Of a DNA stretch of 64,000 bases, positions 8,250 through 16,700 are shown piece after piece. Under the pieces are notes generated by a model. That model did no database searches. It saw only the letters and a list, made by a program, of their open reading frames with translations, and had not been told where the DNA came from. Within the stretch, counting starts at the first letter, position 1. Each line of letters starts with the position of its first letter. Where the stretch lies: contig NZ_AZFA01000002.1 in the NCBI RefSeq assembly GCF_001434295.1, positions 1 through 64,000 on the forward strand. The letters run 5' to 3'. Made by a program: the position numbers and the translations under genes. The stretch comes from Companilactobacillus versmoldensis DSM 14857 = KCTC 3814. Lineage in GTDB: Bacteria > Bacillota > Bacilli > Lactobacillales > Lactobacillaceae.

Positions 8250-8669
8250 TTATTTGCCCTCCTTATTTTCTTTCTTAGGTTCGCCATTCTCAGCATCTTG
8301 GCTAAGTTTGCTTAGCCTATCCTTGATAAATTGCGGAAGTGGCAAGCCCATTTGTCCTACGTTCTCTGTAATTGACGTAGCATACATAAATATCCACAAC
8401 CATAGAACCGCATCGCCTACCCATTTATATCCAATAGCAATTGACCACGGATATAATAGCCACACTAAAAGTATGATCGTGATATGAATAGCGAATCCTT
8501 TTTTGCCGATACCGCTATCGGTTGTAGATGTTACTAATGATTTTGAAATCCCTGTAATCACATCGGCAAAAATTAAAACTGCCAATGTGAATAGCAACGA
8601 ATTTTTGTCTAAGTGTTCCATTGCATCAATCCAATTAATTGGACCGACATTTGGTAATGGTGCATACAT
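8250..8669 (-). CDS. Phage holin (toxin-secretion/phage-lysis holin family)
   Basis: A 139-residue membrane protein with three or four hydrophobic helices (about 26-45, 62-85, 88-110) and a charged, Lys/Glu-rich C-terminus. Pattern and position match phage_holin_4_1 (TcdE-like) holins: FADVITGISKS near the first helix and a GIGKKG turn. It forms membrane lesions that let the amidase reach the wall. Start preceded by GGGAGATG. Confidence 0.85.
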   Translation of the reverse strand: MYAPLPNVGPINWIDAMEHLDKNSLLFTLAVLIFADVITGISKSLVTSTTDSGIGKKGFAIHITIILLVWLLYPWSIAIGYKWVGDAVLWLWIFMYATSITENVGQMGLPLPQFIKDRLSKLSQDAENGEPKKENKEGK

Positions 8670-8698
8670 ATATATATTTCATCTCCCTAATTTTTCGT

Positions 8699-8733
8699 AA
8701 CTAAAATAAGCCTATAAGGCTGTGATTTTAGTT
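8699..8733. other. Long stem-loop between tail and lysis genes
   Basis: AACTAAAAT…AGCC pairs with GGCT…ATTTTAGTT (about 13 bp with one bulge). There is no T run on the - strand, so on the late mRNA it is more likely an RNA-processing or stabilising hairpin than a terminator. Confidence 0.5.
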
Positions 8734-8783
8734 ATTTTTATGTCAGTTACCTGACCCACCGTGATTTGTTGATTATTAATCAT
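8712..8783 (-). CDS. Very short ORF (23 aa), uncertain
   Basis: The ATG overlaps the stop of the preceding tail gene (TGATG), suggesting coupling, and the ORF ends inside the stem-loop at 8,699-8,733. The 23 residues are hydrophilic with no recognisable motif. It may be an XkdX-like remnant or chance. Confidence 0.25.
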   Translation of the reverse strand: MINNQQITVGQVTDIKITKITAL

Positions 8784-9190
8784 CAATTCCATTCTTCTAC
8801 TGTTATCATAACTGTATAGTTATAGCCTTTGGATGTTGTCACTATAAGTTTGTCTGGTTCATCAGTCAAACTTCTTTCTCGATGGATTTTCAAAGATGTA
8901 TTTTGGAACTGAGTTGGTTCATCAATCGAATTGACATCAAAAACCTGTTTCGATGTTACAGAACGAATTCTAAATTTTTTTAAACCCTCCCAATGTTTCC
9001 CCACGTTAGGAAATATTATTTCCGCCGTAGAGGGTGAGAGATATAAATCATCATTATATCTAGAAATAGTCGAGTCATGGTCACTACTTATATACAAAAT
9101 AGTACCTGGTTCTAATTTAGCTGCGCCACCAAACTCTTGACCGTTATACATAATTTTACCCACGTCATTACCTCCAATTTTTAAATTCAT
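8783..9190 (-). CDS. Phage tail/baseplate-associated protein, unknown
   Basis: A 135-residue protein, beta-rich by eye, starting with MNLKIGGNDVGKIMYNGQ, a motif common at the start of small lactobacillus phage baseplate or fibre accessory proteins. It lies between the BppU-like gene and the holin, the position used for receptor-binding accessories. No enzymatic motif seen. Confidence 0.6.
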   Translation of the reverse strand: MNLKIGGNDVGKIMYNGQEFGGAAKLEPGTILYISSDHDSTISRYNDDLYLSPSTAEIIFPNVGKHWEGLKKFRIRSVTSKQVFDVNSIDEPTQFQNTSLKIHRERSLTDEPDKLIVTTSKGYNYTVMITVEEWN

Positions 9191-9202
9191 TTAGATACCT
9201 CC

Positions 9203-10888
9203 TTAAGCATCAGGAATCACATACAGAATTTTTGGATCAACAGTTCCAGCACTAACTAACGCATCGTAGTCGTCTTGACTGATTGAAGTAATCATAGTTT
9301 TAACGGTGTTCTGTAGTGCTGTAACGTCCGTCTTGTCGGCTTTCTTCGTGATACTTTCATCAATAGCATCAACAGTAGTTTGATTCTTACTAATCGTATC
9401 TGCCAGTTCTTCAATAGTATCCATATTTTCAGGCGCTGACCCGATAATATCCTTGATACTTTGTTCAGCGTACGTTTTGGCTTGTCCAACACCTGTAGCA
9501 ACCTTGCTGTCGACATTGGCAGTTGTGGAATAGTTGGCTTTGTCTAAGGCATTTGTAATAGATGTTTGAACATCTTCCGGAGCTGGTGTCCAATCAGTTA
9601 CAATATTTCCTTCCTGAATTTGAACATTATCAACAGTTTTCCAGCCATATCCATCATTTAATGCAACAAACCCAAAGCGAAACCTAGTTATAGCAAAATC
9701 TTCTGAAATTTTTACAGTGCTAGTCCATCTCTCCCATTTTGTAGAATCACTTGTAACGTGCCGTGAATGTTCCATAAATGCACCCGTTAAAGGTGTTTCT
9801 CCAGAAAACACATAATCAGATGCCTGACCACCTGCGGAACCTGCGGTTGAATAGTAATAACTAAAAGTGTATGTTTTGCCGGCTTTTAGTTCAATCGGAT
9901 TATCTAGCGTCCACGATTTACTATAATCCGTTACTTTTTCGCCAGAAATCTTTGCCATGTATGTTCCGAATGGCTTGGGAGAACCATCATATTCTTTAGA
10001 CAAAATTAATCCATGGCTTTTTCCAGACTCAAAACTAGAATCCAAAACTAAGTTTCTAGTTCCAATTTCAGGAACCTTCAAAGCATCATATCTGTTTTCA
10101 ATACCTGTTGCTCGGCTATCTAAACCGTCTAAAGATGTATTTAAATCTTCAACGTCTTTATTAATTAATGCTTTGAAGCTGTCATAGTCGCCTTGCAAAG
10201 TCTTTAGTAGTGCTTTAAATCTGTTTTCGAAGTCTGCTTTTTGCTTGCCGAAATCAGTTTCAAAGCCTGCTTTTTGGCTATTAAAATCACTTGTCCGTTT
10301 GCCTTGAGCGTCTGTAAATGCTGTCTGTGAACTACTTTGGAATTTGTTCCATGCCGCTTTAGCAGCATCCAAGTCTTCCTTCGACTTATCCACAAAGTCA
10401 GTCATCTTGCCAGTCAGCTCAGCGACTTTCCTATCAATCGTCGAATTTCCGGTATCTGCAAAGTCTTTTAATGCTAAAACGTAAGATTGACCTTCCTTGA
10501 TTAATGTTTCAAAGTCATCGATATAACTGCCTGCTTCTTTTATTGATCCGATCCCTTGTAGCACGACTAACTTCACACTTGATGTGGAATCATCTCCGAT
10601 TTTGAAATACATGTTTCTGAACACGCCGACATTTGTGTACATTTCATCTGGAAACTTGACCTTGAACGTGTTTCCCGACTTATCGGTCACAGGTTGCTTA
10701 ATCAATCTTTCATCGGGTGTCTTGGCAATGAGTTCAATGTCAACTGTAGATAAATCAGTGTACTTTTCGAATGACTTTCCTAAAGTAACTTGTAGCTCGT
10801 CGCCTGTGTCGCCTTGACGAATCTTTAAAGGTAACTCGTAAATAGGCACTGTCTTGTCTGTATCTAGAATAATTTTAGGTAAACTCAT
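9203..10888 (-). CDS. BppU-like baseplate protein with coiled coil and carbohydrate-binding region
   Basis: 561 residues. Residues 1-130 resemble the BppU N-terminal domain (baseplate upper protein). Residues about 150-275 are a long Lys/Asp/Phe-rich coiled coil. Residues about 280-445 start with GTRNLVLDSSFE and look like a jelly-roll carbohydrate-binding module, common in lactobacillus phage tails. The last 110 residues (VDSKVATGVGQAKTYAEQS… to YVIPDA) resemble a fibre stalk ending. Likely part of host receptor recognition. Confidence 0.78.
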   Translation of the reverse strand: MSLPKIILDTDKTVPIYELPLKIRQGDTGDELQVTLGKSFEKYTDLSTVDIELIAKTPDERLIKQPVTDKSGNTFKVKFPDEMYTNVGVFRNMYFKIGDDSTSSVKLVVLQGIGSIKEAGSYIDDFETLIKEGQSYVLALKDFADTGNSTIDRKVAELTGKMTDFVDKSKEDLDAAKAAWNKFQSSSQTAFTDAQGKRTSDFNSQKAGFETDFGKQKADFENRFKALLKTLQGDYDSFKALINKDVEDLNTSLDGLDSRATGIENRYDALKVPEIGTRNLVLDSSFESGKSHGLILSKEYDGSPKPFGTYMAKISGEKVTDYSKSWTLDNPIELKAGKTYTFSYYYSTAGSAGGQASDYVFSGETPLTGAFMEHSRHVTSDSTKWERWTSTVKISEDFAITRFRFGFVALNDGYGWKTVDNVQIQEGNIVTDWTPAPEDVQTSITNALDKANYSTTANVDSKVATGVGQAKTYAEQSIKDIIGSAPENMDTIEELADTISKNQTTVDAIDESITKKADKTDVTALQNTVKTMITSISQDDYDALVSAGTVDPKILYVIPDA

Positions 10889-11164
10889 TTAATTACCTCC
10901 ATTCAAAATATTATTAATTAAACTTCTATCAAAATTAAAAGGTCTATGAAGTTGACCATCAAAATATGTATAGTAATCATGCAACTTTTCAAATAATGGA
11001 TATTCCAAATCAATTAAATGAACATATGTATATCCTTGTTCGATAATGTTTTCATCCGGCTTAAAATCATTAAACAATTTGAAACTATATTTGGAATCGT
11101 CATCTGATTTAAGATAATCAGTTACGGCTCCAACATCGTTGGTTTTGATATAAATATTTGCCAA
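10889..11164 (-). CDS. Small phage tail-region protein, unknown
   Basis: A 91-residue protein with a TTG start that follows AAGGAGC inside the preceding gene at correct spacing. It is rich in Tyr, Asp and Phe, with no known motif. Located between the coiled-coil peptide and the BppU-like gene; a baseplate accessory is plausible. Confidence 0.6.
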   Translation of the reverse strand: MANIYIKTNDVGAVTDYLKSDDDSKYSFKLFNDFKPDENIIEQGYTYVHLIDLEYPLFEKLHDYYTYFDGQLHRPFNFDRSLINNILNGGN

Positions 11165-11308
11165 TTATTTTTGCTCCTTTTTTAATTTTTCATTTTCTTC
11201 TTTGAGATGTTTATTTTCGATAAACAAAACAGAATTCTCAACCTGTGTATTAGCCAGCTTTTCAGATATATCCTTAATTACTTCATTTGCATCTACATTT
11301 GAATTCAT
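11165..11308 (-). CDS. Short coiled-coil phage protein (47 aa)
   Basis: The ATG overlaps the TAA of the Tal gene (TAATG), so translation is coupled. The product has a heptad-like helix with KHLKEENEKLKKEQK at its end. Small coiled-coil proteins occur at this place behind Tal genes in many siphophages; role unknown. Confidence 0.7.
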   Translation of the reverse strand: MNSNVDANEVIKDISEKLANTQVENSVLFIENKHLKEENEKLKKEQK

Positions 11309-12990
11309 TATTCTGTTAGCACCTTTCTGCCATTGATTAATAAATCTCCATTACTTGTACCGGTTAATTTAGCACCATCTACCCAGATGTACCCACCATT
11401 TGCAGTTGACATTCCACGAACTCCATCAATCTCATAAACAGTCAGATTAGGCGTTGAAATACCATAGCTAGTGACTGATGTTTTGGTTGAACCAGAACTT
11501 AAAGCAAGACCGGTATCACCAGTAATACTTACACCATGAATTTCACCACCATTGATATAAATACCTGTCATTGACTGACCCACAAATTTATCAGCATAGA
11601 CGTTACCACGGTTATCAATAGCTACCGTACCTTTACCGTCATAATAGATACCTTTAGAGTTCCACCGCATTCCATAGTTACCACCCGATTCGCTGGCAAC
11701 AATATCCGTTGGGTTTTCTCTATTGGGAAGGAACCTTATTACATAACGACCGCTGCCATTGATATAGCCCAACATGTTATCCCTGGTATCGTTAACATTT
11801 TTCTTCAATTCGTCCATCAACTGCTGTTTTTCTTTATCGCTGGCTTTCAAATCATCGACATTTTTGTTGGTTTCGTTAACATCATCCTTTACGTCTGAAA
11901 CATCCCCAGAAACGTTATCAATTTTCTTGTCTAAATTATGAAATACAGACGTGGCTTGAGTACCTGCTTTAATGACTGTGGCACTTTCATTAATTGGGTC
12001 GAATTGCATTTCATAAATTCTTAGTTGAACGTTGATATCAAAATCGGGATCATAAATCTTAGCAAAGTCAGCAAGTTCAAACTTCTGCTTTCTAAGACTT
12101 CGATATTCAAATGTATTGATTTCAACATCATATGCTGGCTTATCAATTCCTGGATTGTCATTGAAGTAATTGTTTGCTTCCGTGGAGAAATCCTTTCCGC
12201 CTTCGACTGCACTAGAAAAGTCCACCGCTTTCAAATACTCGTGCTGGTATTTTGAATAGAGTGGACTTTTTATTTTACTTCCATAAATAGGTTCTTTATT
12301 TTCTCCCTCTTTAGGCTTGTAATAAGGGATGATTGCTGTTACCAATCCGTTAAGTGAACGTTTTACAGATATATTTGAGATATTCTTTCCTTTTCTCAAA
12401 ACAATCGTCTTAAAATCATTGGCTTTAGTTAAATTCATATTGAATTTATCTTTTAAAACATACGTACCAGTAACTTTTGCGATTGAATTGGTTGAGCCTA
12501 TAACCATCTCGTTGACATTAGTATTAGATTCAAAAATAACGTTAGTGCCTGTAAACTGCTCATCAATGTCAGTTGTCAAACTGAACTGACTTGGCGTATT
12601 AGTAGCACTTTTAATCTGGTTCAAAATATATTGTGCATTGAACCCATCAATTGGAATCTGATTTTGAGCCATGTAATTGTTAAGAATTACGCTAATATGG
12701 CTGCATGAAACTTTGACATATCCAGATGTGGAATCCTTATCGATGTCGGTAATCATAAATAGATCATAATCCCGAACTGAATCAGGTTTAACTTTCACTA
12801 TCATTTCTTCTTTAACAACATTATAGAATCGACTGTTCTTGGCCAATTCAAAGTCAAATGTATAAGCACCATTCAATGTATTTTGAACAATAGCACTTCC
12901 TTGGATAATCCCAGTTATCTTACCTAAGCCATTATTTGTGAATTCAGTTTCATCTGCTTTGTATAAAATTGGCGTCATATTGTTCGCCAC
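11308..12990 (-). CDS. Tail-associated lysin/endopeptidase-family tip protein (Tal)
   Basis: A 560-residue protein. The N-terminal ~370 residues match the prophage endopeptidase tail family (gp27-like hub: NGLGKITGIIQGSA at the start, repeated beta domains). A coiled coil follows (about 345-400), then a Gly-rich beta region (about 420-560) with …YINGGEIHGVSITG. No clear peptidase catalytic motif, so it may only be structural. It overlaps the Dit gene by 16 nt. Confidence 0.8.
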   Translation of the reverse strand: MANNMTPILYKADETEFTNNGLGKITGIIQGSAIVQNTLNGAYTFDFELAKNSRFYNVVKEEMIVKVKPDSVRDYDLFMITDIDKDSTSGYVKVSCSHISVILNNYMAQNQIPIDGFNAQYILNQIKSATNTPSQFSLTTDIDEQFTGTNVIFESNTNVNEMVIGSTNSIAKVTGTYVLKDKFNMNLTKANDFKTIVLRKGKNISNISVKRSLNGLVTAIIPYYKPKEGENKEPIYGSKIKSPLYSKYQHEYLKAVDFSSAVEGGKDFSTEANNYFNDNPGIDKPAYDVEINTFEYRSLRKQKFELADFAKIYDPDFDINVQLRIYEMQFDPINESATVIKAGTQATSVFHNLDKKIDNVSGDVSDVKDDVNETNKNVDDLKASDKEKQQLMDELKKNVNDTRDNMLGYINGSGRYVIRFLPNRENPTDIVASESGGNYGMRWNSKGIYYDGKGTVAIDNRGNVYADKFVGQSMTGIYINGGEIHGVSITGDTGLALSSGSTKTSVTSYGISTPNLTVYEIDGVRGMSTANGGYIWVDGAKLTGTSNGDLLINGRKVLTE

Positions 12991-13676
12991 CTTGGTCTAA
13001 CGATTACTTGTGATACATCACCATCCCAGGAGATTTTATTAACTCCACGAGAGAGAGAGGGAAATTCGTCTATAGTTGTATTCTCATTAACGAATGTGAT
13101 GCTTCCATCGTCTTTGGTCTTAAAAGCATCTTGATTTTCTTCAGCTGAATCCAACTCAATAAAACCATCAATGTTTAAATCAAAAGTACGATCATTAATT
13201 TGAAATTTAACAGCACCATTCCCAGTAATTTTGAAATATGGTTTCGCATCAAATAAAAAATAACTAAATAGCTCAAAAGGTTCTGAGAAAGTTAATTCTT
13301 TATCGATTTCAAAATATTTAAACGCCGCTGCTGACAATTTATATTTATAAATTCTAGCATTAGACAAACGTGTAATTCTATCAACTTCCACATTTTCGAT
13401 GTTCTTAACAAAGTATGTAAAATCAGGGTCTGTATATATTCTAAATGGCTTATAATCAAATCCGTCAAACAATGTAAATAACTGAGCCTCTAAGTTATAT
13501 CGTTCCTGTTCAGTCTTAGCCATGGTTACGAATTCTAATTCGAATTCACGATTCTCGTATGAATTTTCATCAGAAATTAAAGATTTGCTAGAACCATCAA
13601 TACTTGTCAAACTCCCTTTTCGCTTTGGAAGCGGAATTTTAACAAATGATGTAATACGTGAATTTAATACATCCAC
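12975..13676 (-). CDS. Distal tail protein (Dit family)
   Basis: A 233-residue protein with Dit (siphovirus tail component) features: N-terminal beta domain (…RITSFVKIPLPKRKGS), a central YKPFRIYTDPDF motif of the ring domain, and a C-terminal galectin-like part ending VIVRPRWRTI, typical of the family. It joins the tail tube to the tip. Encoded directly after the tape measure and before Tal, as expected. Confidence 0.85.
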   Translation of the reverse strand: MDVLNSRITSFVKIPLPKRKGSLTSIDGSSKSLISDENSYENREFELEFVTMAKTEQERYNLEAQLFTLFDGFDYKPFRIYTDPDFTYFVKNIENVEVDRITRLSNARIYKYKLSAAAFKYFEIDKELTFSEPFELFSYFLFDAKPYFKITGNGAVKFQINDRTFDLNIDGFIELDSAEENQDAFKTKDDGSITFVNENTTIDEFPSLSRGVNKISWDGDVSQVIVRPRWRTI

Positions 13677-13710
13677 GCTTGAAATATTATCGATTACAAA
13701 TTCTCCATCT

Positions 13711-16700
13711 TTAATAGTTAACTCCTCCTCCCTGAGCTAGTATGTTTCTATCATCTTTTCGCTTAATTTCTCTCATTACCTTATCCGCCAACTTTCTAAT
13801 ATCCGTGTCACTTGAGACAGCTGCTTGAATGTTGATTGTGTATTCATTGTGGTTTTTTACAGGACTGTTATTGACTGGGTTACTTGAATTAAAGTATTGA
13901 GTTGTCTGATTAGTAAGGCTTGGACTTAATTCATTAAAGTCTTTAACAACGCTTGAATATCCAGGAGTACCGTTAGCATATTGCTTAATTCCACCTAACA
14001 AACGGTTAGTTTGATTAGCAGGGACAACTTGCGAATGCTTTGGAAGTGTAACCATGACATTACGTCCTTGTGGAATAAATTGTTCGCCAGTTGGAAGTTT
14101 GATCAACTCACGGAACATTGAACCACGTTCATCATTGACCATTGCAATTTCTTCACCAGAATCATTAGTACCTTTGGCGTGTCGGAATATTTTAGAAACA
14201 ACTGTGACGAACGAGTGAACTACTGGATTTTGTCCATTCCAGTTTAAAATAGCACCAATAGCTGCCTTGGATTTCTTTATGACGTCTCCGGCATCACCTT
14301 TATACTTTTTGGTATGAGCTTTCTTGTTATTATGTCTTTGGGTGGCATTTTGTGATTCTTTAGAAGCTTGCTTGTTATTTGAAGGGTCACCTTTATACTT
14401 TTTGGTATCAACTTTCTTCTTATTGTGCCTTTGAGTAGCATCACGTGATTCTTTAGAAGCTTGCTTGTTATTTGAGGCGTCACCTTTATACTTTTTGGTA
14501 TCAACTTTCTTCTTATTGTGCTTGTTGATAGCATCACTTGAAGCATTGATCTCACCAATTAATTGAGCTTTGTCACCTCTGAGTTTTTTGATAATAACAG
14601 GTTTTCCGTTATATGTACCGACTGCTCTTTCACCCGTTTTAGTCTTTTCCAAAACGTCTAGGTTTTCAGCTGTTAGTTTTTTCTTATCAGATTTAGACAT
14701 ATTCCAGCGAGTTAGCGTGTTGCCTGCATCAAAGAATTTAACCATGGCATCATCAGAATTAACAATGATATTCTTTTGAGCTTCTGGCATTTGATCGAAT
14801 GAAACATATGAACCAATCAAATTACCTAAATCAGTTGCGGAATTCTTTGAATTGATAATGGCATCTTTTTCATCAACTGGTAGGTCATTCCACGTTCCAG
14901 CTTTAACCATTGCTGCAACAACCGGCGCAGAAGCTTTATCATTAATAATCGCATCATGAGCCTTAACGTCTAACCCATTCCATAATCCTGCTTGATAAAG
15001 TGGCTGGACAAGCTTAGCAGTTGCTTTATCGTGAACGATAGCATTCTTGTCTTCTAAGTTAAGTCCTTGCCATACACCAGCCTTAACCATAGCACCAATC
15101 AATTTACCAGACGCATTGTCACGTACAACAGCATTTTTCTCGTCAAGTGTTAAGCTGTCCCATTGTCCTGCATCAATCAACGCATCCACAATTTTACGGC
15201 TAGCCGTGTTGTTAACAATCAAATCTTTTTGCTTAGGGTCGAGTTTGTTCCACTCTCCGATATTTTTCAATTGATCAACAACTTCCGCATTACCTTTACC
15301 AGTAACAACAGCTTCCTTAGCTTTCATACTTAGGTTATTCCACGTACCAGTTTTAGTTAGTAAATCTGCTAAATCTTTCTCACCAGAAGTATTAACCAAT
15401 GCTTGCTTGTCTTTCATGGACATATCGTTCCACTCGCCGGCATTGATCATAGCAATAGACAACTCTTTTTGACCTTTGGCACGTACAATTGCAGTTTGTT
15501 GCTTTGGTGTGAGCTTATCCCAGTTGTCAATATGCTTTACAACCTTGGTTAAATCTTCATCACCCTGTACACGAATCATTGTTTCCTTTTCTTTCCAAGG
15601 AAGGTCATTCCAACGTCCAGACTGTATTGCTGCTTCACCAATCATTGACTTAGCATTTGATGTGATTTTTGCATGTTTAAGCTCGAATTGAAGCTGTGCC
15701 CAACCCATACCAGTCTTGGCTGTATCGTTGATAGTCTTTTGTGCATCAGTCTTGATACGACCAGTCTTAGGGTCAAGGACCATTTTGTTCCACTGATCAC
15801 TTGCTGTTTTGGCTGTTTTACTCATTTTTTTACTTGTATCTGCAATACGTGAGTTGGATGTGGATACTTTCTTTGCGGCTTTTTCAGTGTAATTAGCAGC
15901 ATCTTCATACGATATTCCCATGGAGTTCAAGTACGATTGAATACTCCCAACTTGATGCTCTGCTATTATTCCAAGCTCAATATATTTCTTGCCTTGCTTG
16001 TTCATAGATTTTTCTTGGTCTTCATCAAGCTTGGACATGGCTTTGTTATAATCTTTTTTGCTCTTAATAAATCCGTTCTTGTATAGTGCTTTAATCTGCT
16101 TAGCTTGTTTCTTGTACGCCGCTTGTTCTTTGTTCATAGAAGCTTCAAGTGTTCTTAATTGGTTTCCAGCTTCTTTTTTAGTTATGTTCTTGGTGTCTTC
16201 ACTCAATATTTTTTGAATTTGAGCTTTCTTCTTGCCTGAAAGACCTAGAAGTTTAATCTCATCATCATTCATTTTCTTCTTGGAATTCAGAATGTATTGA
16301 TTTTCGTCATCAGTGTACCCACGGTGTTTTTTTGCAGCATTTTTAACAATGTCATTAACGTTGTCACTCGTTTGCTTAGCGTTCTTTTTAATTTTCTCAT
16401 TGTTTTTCTTTTGCTTTTCCGCCGCTTTACTGACAATTTCAGCAACATCGTCTGGCAACCCCTTTAGGCCTTCGGTAAGTTTCTTATTAGCGTCATCAGC
16501 TGTTTGACTAATTTGGTCAGACATGCCTTTAAATGACTTAACAATAGAACTTGCGCTCTCACTGGCATTACCATCAAATTCTTTTAATGCTTGACTTGCT
16601 TGGCCATTAAAATCTTTCATGTGGGTGAGTGCTGTATCAGCTTTCTTACCAACAGTAGTTCCCCACTTGCTGGTTTCAACGCTTGATTCCCAAGCCTGTT

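Noticed and set aside
14277-14558. Repeat-rich - strand ORF and possible CRISPR-like periodicity
   Set aside because: The 93-bp periodicity is in the tape measure coding frame; units are contiguous and have no spacers.
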